A stretch of DNA of 41,474 bases, taken from assembly GCA_027030565.1 (NCBI GenBank), contig JALVEU010000057.1, forward strand, positions 1 to 41,474, read 5' to 3'. How positions within the stretch are numbered: the first letter of the stretch is position 1; the number at the start of each line of letters is the position of its first letter. Position numbers and translations under genes: made by a program. The stretch is from Gammaproteobacteria bacterium. Lineage in GTDB: Bacteria > Pseudomonadota > Gammaproteobacteria > JAJDOJ01. The notes below the pieces were generated by a model. That model ran no database searches. It was not told the origin of the DNA and saw nothing but the letters and a program-made list of their open reading frames with translations. Below are positions 1-7,378 of the stretch, piece by piece.

Positions 1-998
1 CCGTCCGGGGCCGTGTTGCAGCCGTGCGGGCTGTTGGAGATGGGGATATAGCGCGTATAGGGCGAGCCCTTGCGCCCGTCCAGCACCGGTACCCCGTTCA
101 TCTCCTTGAAATCGCCCTTCTTGACCCCCTCCTCGATGCGCTTGATGTCGAACACCACGGCCCAGTCCTGCTCGTTGGCCGTCATCTCCTCCAGGGTGAC
201 GCCCTCCTCGCCGTTGTAGCAGGTCGAGACCGCATAGCGACCCTGGTAGTCGGCGTCGCAGTTGTCGAGGTTGCCGTCCACGATCACTTGCCAGGCCACC
301 TTCATGGTGTCGCCGTCGATGGCCGTGAAGATGGCGTGGTACTTCTCCGGCTCGTCCAGGACACTGCCGTCGTTGGGCATCGGTACCCGGTGCTCGCCGT
401 TGGCGAACACGTAGCCGGTGCGCGGATATTTCTGCGGGCGCAGGCCGTGGATGTCGGCGGCGTTGGGAATCTCGATGATCTTGTCGCACTTCATGACGTC
501 GCAACGGACCCGCGCCACGCGGGTGTTGGCCTTGTCGTTCATGAACAGGTAACGCCCGTCGTAGGTGCCGTCCGTGAACGACATGTGTGGATGGTGCAAA
601 TCGCCGTTGAGCCAGATGCCACCGCGTGATTCCAGGAATTTCCTGGTTTCCGGCAGCAAGCCCTCGGTGAGGATCTTGCGGCTCTCGTTGGTCAGCCCCC
701 AGCCGGTGGCGCTGCAGCGATTGAACACCGGGATGCGCATCAGCTCACGCATGGACGGCACGCCGAACACGCGCAGCTCGCCCGTCTGCCCGCTGCTCCA
801 GAAACCGTAGTACTCGTCGAGATCACCCGGCGCCACTTCGGCCCTGTTCCGGCGCGCCGCTCGTGTGACGGACGGCGCCAACAGCGCACCGGTCAATCCT
901 GCCACCCCGCCGGTGCCGGCAAGCGTCGCGAGTTTGAGTGATCCTCCAAGCAATTCCCTGCGGGTGATGCCCTCCCCTGGTTCGCGTTTGCTGGACAT
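1..998 (-). CDS. nosZ: Nitrous oxide reductase NosZ, N-terminal part (runs off the window)
   Basis: NosZ reduces N2O to N2 in the periplasm, the last step of denitrification. The first 332 codons are present; the gene continues past the left edge. Seen: a twin-arginine signal (TRRELLGG at residues 12-19 followed by a hydrophobic stretch), the CuZ-site motif DLHHPHMS with H135 and H136, a further His in ADIHG (about residue 184), and SPHGCN at the very edge (about residue 325), all at the spacing known for Tat-type NosZ. The ATG at 998 is preceded by GGGAGGTAGAGCTC. It starts 84 bp after the nosR stop, so nosR-nosZ is very likely one transcript. The CuA domain near the C-terminus lies outside the window. 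The Tat signal points to clade I NosZ. Confidence 0.97.
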   Translation of the reverse strand, partial: MSSKREPGEGITRRELLGGSLKLATLAGTGGVAGLTGALLAPSVTRAARRNRAEVAPGDLDEYYGFWSSGQTGELRVFGVPSMRELMRIPVFNRCSATGWGLTNESRKILTEGLLPETRKFLESRGGIWLNGDLHHPHMSFTDGTYDGRYLFMNDKANTRVARVRCDVMKCDKIIEIPNAADIHGLRPQKYPRTGYVFANGEHRVPMPNDGSVLDEPEKYHAIFTAIDGDTMKVAWQVIVDGNLDNCDADYQGRYAVSTCYNGEEGVTLEEMTANEQDWAVVFDIKRIEEGVKKGDFKEMNGVPVLDGRKGSPYTRYIPISNSPHGCNTAPD

Positions 999-1082
999 GA
1001 GCTCTACCTCCCTCGGTTCCCAACCGATGTCGGGTTTGACGGATGGCCCCGATCCTGCGCCGGGGTGCCTTTCAAACGGGCT

Positions 1083-3287
1083 TCATCGCTCGGCCTCACG
1101 CTGCCTGCGGATCTCCTCGAGCACCACCGAAACCTCGACCCGGTCGGCGGTGGACAGGGCTGCCGTCCGCTCGCGCCTGAGGCGCTTCTGAATCATCACG
1201 GGACACTTCTGATCGTCGAAATACAGCTCCTGGCAGTGGAGGCAGTACAGACATTCGTTGACGTTGATCTGACCTTCGCGGTGGATCGACTGCACCATGC
1301 ATTCGTTGGCACAACGCTGGCAGGGGCTGCCGCATTCCTTGTAGCGTTTGAGCCATTCGAACATGCGCAGCCGCCCCGGGATTGCCAAGGCTGCGCCCAG
1401 CGGGCAGATGTAGCGGCAGTAGAAGCGCTCCACGAACAGACCCGCCGCCAACGTCAACACGGCAAACAACACGAAGGGCCACTCACGCGCAAACTTGAGC
1501 ACGATAGCGGTCTTGAAGGGCTCGACTTCTGCCAGTCGCTCTGCCCAGCCCAGGGAATGGAGCGAAAAACCAAACAGCACAAGAAAGATGACGTACTTGA
1601 CGGCCCAGAGCCGTTCATGCAGTGCCCAAGGCACCGTCCACTGCGGAATCCGCACGGCCTTGGCCAGCTTGCTGATCAGCTCCTGCAGGGCCCCGAACGG
1701 ACACAGCCAGCCGCAGTAGGGACCGCGGCCCCAGAACAGCAACCCCGCTGCAGTCGCCCCCCAGAGCACGAAGATCAGCGGCTCCATGAGGAAATACTCC
1801 CAGTCGAAGCCACTCGCCAGGGCATTGAACACGGTGAGGATGTTCACCACCGAAAGCTGCGCATTTGCATACCAGCCGATCCCCACCAGAGTGAACAACA
1901 GAAACCCGACCCGCAGCGTCTCCTTCAGCCGGGGACGCTGCACCACCCAGTTCTGGAAGAAAAAGATCAGCGTCAGAAGCCCCAGCGCCATCACCAGCAC
2001 GGACAGCTCGATCCGTTTGGCGACCCACATTTTGGTCCACAGCGGGGCCTTCGGGCCGAACAGCTCGGGAAACAGCGCGGCCAACCCCCCGGGCGCCTCC
2101 GGGGCGGGCAAGGGTTTGAGATAGCGCTGCGGCAACCGATAATCGAGATCGAAAGTCAGAAAGGCCTTGGTGGTAGGCCCCGTTCTGCGCCCCACCAGCA
2201 GCTCCACGCGCCACGGTCCGGCCGGATCCAGCTTTTGGTCTTCCGGGACGATGAATAGATCCACCTCATCCAGGTCGGGGGCACCTTCGGCTGCGATCGC
2301 CCGCAGCCGCTGGTGATCTCGGTCCCGAAACCGGATCAGCGTGTCCCCTTGGATGACCTGGAAACGATCAAAGATGCCGCCCCGGACGTATCCCGAGCCC
2401 TTGAACGAATAGCGGCCGCGGGCGGCCAGGAGGATGGCCTGCTGGCCCGGTTTGAGCCGGGCGGTCAGATTGGCATAGCGGCGTTCGCCGAGCAGGCTGC
2501 GGCCGATGGTGGGCACCGAGACCAGGGCCGCATAGAGGTCGATGAACAGGTCGTTCGGATCGCCCGGCTCCGGACGCTGGGCCGCCTGCGGGTCCCCCAG
2601 CCGTTCAAAGGCGGCATTGACCTGGCCGATGGTCAGCTTCAGGTGGGCCACCGAGCCATCCTCCAGCAGGGCTCGCCAGCTCCGAACCTCGGACAGCGCC
2701 ATATCCACCTCGGGGCGGGGACCCTCGTGCTCCGGTTCCGGACCGAGACCGCCCAGCCTCAAGGCGCGCGCCACCTTGATGGCAGAGCGCAGGATGCTGT
2801 CGTCGATCACCATGACCGTGACGGTGGCCCCGGTCACCACGTCAAACTCGTGATCCTGCACCTCACCACGTGCAATCGCCGCTACGTCCAGCCCTCGGTA
2901 TACGTCCAGCACCCGAATGATGCGCTCTTCGGGAATGCCCACGAGCACGATCGGCTCGTGGTGCTCGACCAGGGTTGCCTGGCGGATCACCGCCTCTTTG
3001 TCCATGGCGACCAACACACGGATCGGCTTGCCGGAGTATCCGATGGCATTGGCGAAGTCGGCGTTCAGGAACAGATATCCGAGCAGCTCGCCTCCCGCAT
3101 ATGCGGGGGCCACCGGCAGGTCTTTTCGCAGGGGACCGATCTGGTCCGCACCAGGGTATAGCTGAGCAGGCGAAACGCCTTGTATGAATCGGGATATCGC
3201 AGCCTCCGCCGCCACCTGGGTGCACCACAACACACCGATTGCCGCAACCAGCAGAACGGTGCTACGTTGTAACCAGACCGCGCGCAT
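1083..3287 (-). CDS. nosR: NosR, membrane-bound regulatory/electron-transfer protein for N2O reductase
   Basis: NosR is a polytopic iron-sulfur flavoprotein needed for nosZ expression and for electron supply to NosZ. The 734-residue length is normal. Seen in order: a signal-like N-terminus (1-27), a periplasmic FMN-binding domain with the covalent flavin motif VVTGATVT (candidate Thr about 155), several membrane helices in the C-terminal half, polyferredoxin-type motifs CGWLCPFGALQEL and CRYICPLGAA, and C-terminal ferredoxin-like clusters (CGSPCQRCANEC, then CLYCLHC and a final CP). It lies directly upstream of nosZ. The region in front of it carries an FNR-like palindrome (3401-3414) and a second inverted repeat (3362-3384). 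The ribosome binding site before 3287 is weak. Confidence 0.96.
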   Translation of the reverse strand: MRAVWLQRSTVLLVAAIGVLWCTQVAAEAAISRFIQGVSPAQLYPGADQIGPLRKDLPVAPAYAGGELLGYLFLNADFANAIGYSGKPIRVLVAMDKEAVIRQATLVEHHEPIVLVGIPEERIIRVLDVYRGLDVAAIARGEVQDHEFDVVTGATVTVMVIDDSILRSAIKVARALRLGGLGPEPEHEGPRPEVDMALSEVRSWRALLEDGSVAHLKLTIGQVNAAFERLGDPQAAQRPEPGDPNDLFIDLYAALVSVPTIGRSLLGERRYANLTARLKPGQQAILLAARGRYSFKGSGYVRGGIFDRFQVIQGDTLIRFRDRDHQRLRAIAAEGAPDLDEVDLFIVPEDQKLDPAGPWRVELLVGRRTGPTTKAFLTFDLDYRLPQRYLKPLPAPEAPGGLAALFPELFGPKAPLWTKMWVAKRIELSVLVMALGLLTLIFFFQNWVVQRPRLKETLRVGFLLFTLVGIGWYANAQLSVVNILTVFNALASGFDWEYFLMEPLIFVLWGATAAGLLFWGRGPYCGWLCPFGALQELISKLAKAVRIPQWTVPWALHERLWAVKYVIFLVLFGFSLHSLGWAERLAEVEPFKTAIVLKFAREWPFVLFAVLTLAAGLFVERFYCRYICPLGAALAIPGRLRMFEWLKRYKECGSPCQRCANECMVQSIHREGQINVNECLYCLHCQELYFDDQKCPVMIQKRLRRERTAALSTADRVEVSVVLEEIRRQREAER

Positions 3288-3361
3288 CAGCCGCTACGCA
3301 TGACAGACGCCGGTTCGGAATGGGGTAAGGGCGGGCATCAGCCGCAGGCACCGCAGGACCG

Positions 3362-3384
3362 TTGTGAGGCACACGTAATCACAA
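3362..3384. promoter_or_regulatory. Perfect 6-bp inverted repeat in the nosR / ferritin-like intergenic region
   Basis: TTGTGA and TCACAA are separated by 11 bases. The spacing is wider than in a CRP site (TGTGA-N6-TCACA), so the binding protein is unknown; a LysR-type or other dimeric regulator is possible. It lies between the FNR-like site and the nosR start, where a nosR promoter would be expected. Confidence 0.4.
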
Positions 3385-3400
3385 GCCGATGCCCGGGCAC

Positions 3401-3414
3401 TTGACCCAGCTCAA
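3401..3414. promoter_or_regulatory. FNR/Dnr-type binding site upstream of nosR
   Basis: TTGACCCAGCTCAA fits the CRP/FNR-family pattern TTGAN-N4-NTCAA. It is centred about 120 bp upstream of the nosR start and about 75 bp upstream of the ferritin-like gene, in their divergent spacer. A nearly identical sequence, TTGAGCCAGCTCAT, lies upstream of the octaheme cytochrome gene at 31316. FNR, Dnr or NnrR control of nos genes is well established, so this is a plausible anaerobic or NO-responsive site. No strong -10 box was found at the matching distance on either side. Confidence 0.55.
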
Positions 3415-3482
3415 CAAAGCCGTTTTCAATGCCTCCCGAGCCCCTCGTTTGAGTGCCAGCGCCGAGAGCCCCCACTGCCGGT

Positions 3483-4262
3483 ATGAACGCAAGAGACGAA
3501 CTGGACCCCGGCGACATCACCTCCGTGGCACACCTGCTCTCGGCCGCGATGGCCGCCGAACACGAGGCGGTCCGCCGGTACCGGGCCCTGGCGGAACAGA
3601 TACGCGAAGCGGGTAATCAAGAGGTCGCCGCCCTGTTCGAGCGACTGATGGAGGAGGAGCGCGGCCATGAGCAGCAGCTCGAACAATGGGCCGCCGAGGC
3701 GGGCGTCACGCCCGATACGGAGACGCGGGGCGTCCAGTGGCGTCACCCCGCGGTGCGCAGCGACCACGATGCCGAGGCGGTGGACCCGGCCCGCAGCACG
3801 CCTTACAAGGCGCTGTCCTTCGCGGTGCACAACGAGGAGCGCGCATTCCGTTTCTATGCCTATGTCGCGGCGTTCGGCCGGGACGCACGGCTACGCGACT
3901 ACGCCGAACGGCTGGCCCACGAGGAGCTGGCCCATGCAGCCCTGCTGCGCTCGATGCGCCGCAGGGCCTGGCGCAAGGAACGAGAGAGCGGCGATCGGCA
4001 GCCGGAGCTGGACGTCCGCCAGATCCGGACCGTGCAGGATCTGACCCACACCGCCGCGCGAATCGAAGAAAGGCTGGAGGTGCTGGAGAGGCGGGCCGGT
4101 GAGGACGACCAGGCCTTGGCGGCGCTACGCGCCGCCTGCGACGAAGCCTTCGACTTCTACGATGCGCTGGTGCAGCGGACCGACGACGAAGCAACGCTGC
4201 TGGAGGCCCAGCGTCTCGGCAAGGCCATGCTCACCCGGATCCGGAATCTGCCGCCTCCCTGA
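3483..4262 (+). CDS. Double ferritin-like (rubrerythrin-type) diiron protein
   Basis: A soluble 259-residue protein made of two four-helix ferritin-like modules. Module one has AAEHEAVRRYRALAE and then MEEERGHEQQL; module two has HNEERAFRFYAYVA and then AHEELAHAALL. Each therefore repeats the E(x6)Y ... ExxH pattern typical of rubrerythrin-type diiron sites. The C-terminal 80 residues are charged and helical (IEERLEVLERRAGEDD) and may form a coiled coil. No rubredoxin CxxC knuckle is present. An in-frame ATG at 3453 would add ten residues; the ATG at 3483 was preferred, although neither has a good ribosome binding site. Divergent from nosR and sharing its control region, it may handle iron, peroxide or NO stress during anaerobic growth; this role is inferred. 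Confidence 0.8.
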   Translation: MNARDELDPGDITSVAHLLSAAMAAEHEAVRRYRALAEQIREAGNQEVAALFERLMEEERGHEQQLEQWAAEAGVTPDTETRGVQWRHPAVRSDHDAEAVDPARSTPYKALSFAVHNEERAFRFYAYVAAFGRDARLRDYAERLAHEELAHAALLRSMRRRAWRKERESGDRQPELDVRQIRTVQDLTHTAARIEERLEVLERRAGEDDQALAALRAACDEAFDFYDALVQRTDDEATLLEAQRLGKAMLTRIRNLPPP

Positions 4263-4307
4263 CCCTGCGGTCTGCGTTGCGGGCAACGCACCGGGATCGC
4301 TCCCAGT

Positions 4308-4718
4308 TCAGCGCGGCCCCTCCTCCAACCGGAAGTCGAGGCGCACCACCTCACCGGATCGAATCCGCACCGCCTGCGTGCTCGGCGTGTAACCCTGGGC
4401 CCGCACGGTGAGGTCGTACTCGCCCGCTGGCAGCGGCCAGACGTACCGGCCTTCGGCATCGGAAGTCCTGGCGATTTCGGGAATGGCCGGGGCTGGCCCC
4501 GGCCCCCGGAACCGGGGCGTGACCACCGCGCCGGCCACGGGCCGGCCGGCGGAGGTGGTGACCCGCCCCATCACCCCTTGGCGAATCGCTGGTCGCTCAC
4601 CGTTCATCGTGGGGCTGCTCACCGGGTTGTCCAGCGCGTCGGTCCCAGCGCCGCAGCCGCTGAAGCACCCCAGCAGCCCCACCAGGAACCCGATCCGGAT
4701 CGAGCCGGTGTAGACCAT
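4308..4718 (-). CDS. Small lipoprotein with a carboxypeptidase regulatory-like domain
   Basis: A predicted 136-residue exported protein. The N-terminus MVYTGSIRIGFLVGLLGC has a basic residue, a hydrophobic core and two possible lipobox cysteines (LLGC at C18 or FSGC at C22). The rest forms one beta-sandwich repeat: VMGRVTTSAGRPVAGAVV, then TSDAEGRYVWPLPAGEYDL and VRAQGYTP, the hallmark strands of the CarboxypepD_reg fold. The ATG at 4718 follows GGGGAGGCGTCCG; the longer frame to 4856 lies inside the neighbouring protease gene and was rejected. It is 28 bp downstream of the protease stop on the same strand, so the two are probably co-transcribed. Such domains often bind carbohydrate or act as surface adhesion modules; no specific function can be assigned. 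Confidence 0.8.
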   Translation of the reverse strand: MVYTGSIRIGFLVGLLGCFSGCGAGTDALDNPVSSPTMNGERPAIRQGVMGRVTTSAGRPVAGAVVTPRFRGPGPAPAIPEIARTSDAEGRYVWPLPAGEYDLTVRAQGYTPSTQAVRIRSGEVVRLDFRLEEGPR

Positions 4719-4746
4719 CGGACGCCTCCCCAGTCTCCGGGCCCGG

Positions 4747-5745
4747 CTAGTTCTGGTCGTTGATCCAGGCCACCAGGTTCTCGAAGACCTGCTTGCTGAT
4801 CCGGATGCCGTGGGTGTACTTGGCATGCACGCCCCAGCCGTGCTGGGCATAGGCATGGACGCCGATGATGAACGGGCCGTTGCGATCGTACCAGACCGGA
4901 CTGCCGCTCATGCCGCCGAAGGTGTCGTTGGTGTAGAAGATCTGTCGCGCGGTCAGCGCACGCACCTTGTCCACGCTGAACCATTGCTCCAGGGGCTTGT
5001 CCCCAGGGTAGCCCTGGATGATGGTGGGCTGCCCCTTCGGGTCCGTGGCGGTGACCCCGAACCATCCGGTCTGACGGCCCACGCTGCAATTGAGCTTGAT
5101 GGCCCCGTAGTCGAACTCCTCCCTGCCCTGCTCGGCCCAGCCGCTGACGGTGTAGAGCCGCTTCGCGGTACAAGACCCGAACGGTGTCTTACGGGCATCC
5201 TTTGCCGGAAAGACCTTGACGTCGTCATACCAAGTCCCCCAAGCACCATCGTGTACACAGTGACCGGCCGTCAATACCGTGTCCTTGCTGATCATCGCCC
5301 CGGAGCAGCGTCCCCACCCGAAGGTGACCAGCACCGTGGCCCTGGCGGGATAACCGGTGCTGTAGGTACGCTGGCGCAGGTCCGGGCCGATGATGTTCTC
5401 CCTACCGGAAAACCCTTTCGCTTCCCCGGTGTTCTGCGCATGTAGGCCGGGGACCGGCAGCTTGACCAGCCGCTGGAATTCCTCCTCGGGCGTGGTGCCC
5501 AGATCATAGATCTCCACACCCTCTTGCAGCAGTCCCCGGGTCCTTCCCCTCCTCTTACCCACGCCCTTGAACGGCTTGGTGAACAAGCGCTTCGGGGCCT
5601 TGGCCTTGAAAACTTCCACGGGTCCGTTGCCGTCGCTGGACACCGGTCGGTGCCCCCCACGCCCCGCGAATGCGGGCCCTTGCACCATAAGGGCCGTCAC
5701 GCCCACCAGCAGCAACGCATGTTTATTGAATTTCGAGCTCTTCAT
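4747..5745 (-). CDS. Secreted trypsin-fold (S1-type) serine protease
   Basis: A 332-residue exported serine peptidase. It has a Sec signal (residues 1-27, cleavage after PAFA), a basic Lys/Arg-rich stretch (48-70) that may be a propeptide, and then the catalytic domain. Triad: H162 in LTAGHC, D212 in EFDYGAIKL and S280 in GGMSGSP. The GxSGSP form with Ser before Pro resembles glutamyl-endopeptidase-like S1 members more than GDSGGP trypsins. C147 and C163 flank the His loop and may form a disulfide. The ATG at 5745 was chosen because GGGGAGTCTCAGCCA precedes it and a signal peptide follows directly; longer frames to 5919 read through non-coding DNA. The transcript probably carries a long structured leader (see 5877-5928). 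Confidence 0.92.
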   Translation of the reverse strand: MKSSKFNKHALLLVGVTALMVQGPAFAGRGGHRPVSSDGNGPVEVFKAKAPKRLFTKPFKGVGKRRGRTRGLLQEGVEIYDLGTTPEEEFQRLVKLPVPGLHAQNTGEAKGFSGRENIIGPDLRQRTYSTGYPARATVLVTFGWGRCSGAMISKDTVLTAGHCVHDGAWGTWYDDVKVFPAKDARKTPFGSCTAKRLYTVSGWAEQGREEFDYGAIKLNCSVGRQTGWFGVTATDPKGQPTIIQGYPGDKPLEQWFSVDKVRALTARQIFYTNDTFGGMSGSPVWYDRNGPFIIGVHAYAQHGWGVHAKYTHGIRISKQVFENLVAWINDQN

Positions 5746-5876
5746 TGGCTGAGACTCCCCTGACACAGCTGGACGATCCCATGGTCGTTGGTTAGCGAAT
5801 TCCATGGGGCCTTGTATTGCTTGTTTGTGAAAACATCGATGCGGCGCCCGAACCGCCCCGCAGGTCCAGCAACCTA

Positions 5877-5934
5877 GCCGGGCGTTAGAAGGTCGGCAGA
5901 ACCACACCGTCCATCTCAAACGCCCGGCATTCTA
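5877..5934 (-). promoter_or_regulatory. Probable -10 box and long inverted repeat at the 5' end of the protease transcript
   Basis: On the minus strand TAGAAT (5934-5929) resembles a sigma70 -10 box. It is followed at once by one arm of a perfect 10-bp inverted repeat: AACGCCCGGC at 5919-5928 pairs with GCCGGGCGTT at 5877-5886 across a 32-base loop. A transcript starting near 5922 would therefore begin close to a strong stem, about 175 bases before the protease start. No T-run follows, so it is not an ordinary terminator. No clear -35 box was found. The rest of the 5746-6150 gap holds no gene that can be supported. Confidence 0.45.
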
Positions 5935-5978
5935 CGCCCAACCTGTGCTATTTTTGTAAAGTTTGGAGCGCATTTTGC

Positions 5979-5997
5979 TTGTTTCGAGGCGAAACAA
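5979..5997. repeat. Short perfect hairpin TTGTTTCG-AGG-CGAAACAA
   Basis: An 8-bp perfect stem with a 3-base loop lies in an unusually AT-rich stretch (5950-6020) between the unknown gene at 6151 and the protease. On the plus strand it is followed by an A-rich run, not a T-run, and on the minus strand by GCAAAATG, so it does not look like a Rho-independent terminator. A related sequence, ATTGCTTGTTTGTGAAAAC, lies nearby at 5817-5835. It may be an operator or an mRNA 3'-end stabiliser for the 6151 gene. Confidence 0.4.
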
Positions 5998-6150
5998 AAG
6001 AAAAAATATTGCCTTTGTCACACAGACAGAGGCTGGCGCGATGCAGACAACGCATCGCGCATTGGCACCGAGAAAGAGGTTCGCTACGGATTAGGGCAAG
6101 TCCCGCGGGACAATGCCCGCGGTCGAGCAGCAAGGCCGCAGCAATGGGGC

Positions 6151-6705
6151 TCAGTGGGCCTCGAGCTTGCCCAACTCCTCGAGAATGGATACCACCAGCC
6201 GTTCGCCCTCGGCCCCCATGCCCGCGCACAGGGCCTCGGCGTCCCGCTCGCCGTTGACCAGCCGGCGCATGAGACCCCCCAAGCGCCCCATATCACCACC
6301 CACGCGGGTCATCTCCTCGGCCATGTGGGCAACGAGCTGCAGGGCCTGCACATCGCCCTTGCCGGCCGCATGGATCATGGCCGCCAGGCCTGGGGCGGCC
6401 AAGGACGCATCGCCCAGCTTCTCGGGGTCGGGCAGGGTCTGCGGATCGCGGATGCCCCGGAGTATGGCTTCCACGATGACGGCGTCCTCCTCGTCCAGTC
6501 CCTCGAACAGCCGCGCCGAGCGCTCACCGGCGAGAATCCTGCGGATCGCCCCCACCAAGGCCACCCAGCCGTTCTCCTCGGAGACCCTGAGCGCATGATC
6601 CAACTCCGGGCGCAACTCAGGATTCTGAACGGTGCGCACCACCGCATGGATCAGATTGGCATGGGCGAGCACGATCTGCTCCTGGGCGGGAGGGAGCCGG
6701 GTCAT
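6151..6705 (-). CDS. Conserved-looking helical protein of unknown function
   Basis: A 184-residue cytoplasmic protein with no signal peptide, no membrane segment and a single cysteine. The sequence is acidic and almost entirely helical, with segments such as LVGAIRRILAGERSARLF and DEEDAVIVEAILRGIRDP. Hydrophobic residues are spaced like a repeat or alpha-solenoid. I do not recognise the family. Reading-frame quality is good and the plus-strand frames over it look like GC-driven shadows. It lies 57 bp downstream of the HbpS-like gene on the same strand and may be co-transcribed with it. The ATG at 6705 has only a weak GGATGATG-type ribosome binding site. Confidence 0.7.
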   Translation of the reverse strand: MTRLPPAQEQIVLAHANLIHAVVRTVQNPELRPELDHALRVSEENGWVALVGAIRRILAGERSARLFEGLDEEDAVIVEAILRGIRDPQTLPDPEKLGDASLAAPGLAAMIHAAGKGDVQALQLVAHMAEEMTRVGGDMGRLGGLMRRLVNGERDAEALCAGMGAEGERLVVSILEELGKLEAH

Positions 6706-6762
6706 GGGACATCATCCGGGTTTCGAATACGAGTGCGGCCAGCTTAGCACGCTAGGGCCGTG

Positions 6763-7278
6763 TTACTCATCGTCCTCGAAGAAGTCCAGACGATCGGCCA
6801 CGGCCTCCAAGGCCGCCACGGCACAGGCCTCGTCCTTGTCGCCGCCCGGTGCACCACTTACCCCCACGGCGCCGATCAGCGATCCGCTGGACTGGATGGG
6901 GACACCTCCGGCGAGCACGATGATGTCGTGGATCTCGTTGAGATCGCGGCGGATCCCTGCCCGATTCTCGGCGAACGCACTCGTGGACACCCCTCCCATG
7001 AGCGCCGCATTGGCCTTGCGCCGGGCGATCTCCGTCGTGAACCGCGTCGCGTAGGCGTCGCGCAGCACCGCCACCACGTTGGCGCCACGATCCACCACCA
7101 CCACCGAGACCTGGTAGCCATCCTTGCGGCAGGCCTGCATGGTCTTGATGGCGATTTCCATGGCGAGCTCCGCGCCCACGTTGCGCGTCGTGACCACGTC
7201 CACCGCCTGGGCCGGTGTCACGGCCCCCAGCAGCCAGACACCCAAACCGCACCACATCGTCCGCATTGCATTCGTCAT
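6763..7278 (-). CDS. Secreted GlcG/HbpS-family protein
   Basis: A 171-residue protein of the GlcG/HbpS family, a small alpha/beta fold. Some family members bind heme or are made with glycolate or propanediol enzymes, but the function of most is unknown. A signal peptide (MTNAMRTMWCGLGVWLLG, cleaved after AQA) is followed by the typical features: AMEIAIKTMQACRKDGY, VSVVVVDRGANVVAVLRDA, the turn VLAGGVPIQ and the closing GAVGVSGAPGGDKDEACA. The start at 7278 was chosen because GGAGGTGTGGAG precedes it; the ATG at 7293 would put this ribosome binding site inside the gene. The acidic tail FFEDDE is unusual. With no glycolate or heme-transport genes nearby, periplasmic heme or redox sensing is only a guess. 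Confidence 0.88.
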   Translation of the reverse strand: MTNAMRTMWCGLGVWLLGAVTPAQAVDVVTTRNVGAELAMEIAIKTMQACRKDGYQVSVVVVDRGANVVAVLRDAYATRFTTEIARRKANAALMGGVSTSAFAENRAGIRRDLNEIHDIIVLAGGVPIQSSGSLIGAVGVSGAPGGDKDEACAVAALEAVADRLDFFEDDE

Positions 7279-7378
7279 CTCCACACCTCCCATACATCGG
7301 TTGCTACGCTGGTTCCTCCGGGCGGGCCGCTTGAACCGCTTGCCAACGAGGCCCGCCGGGCCGACGCCGGGTTCACAC

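Noticed and set aside
5979..5997. Rho-independent terminator
   Set aside because: The stem is perfect, but neither strand has a T-run directly after it.
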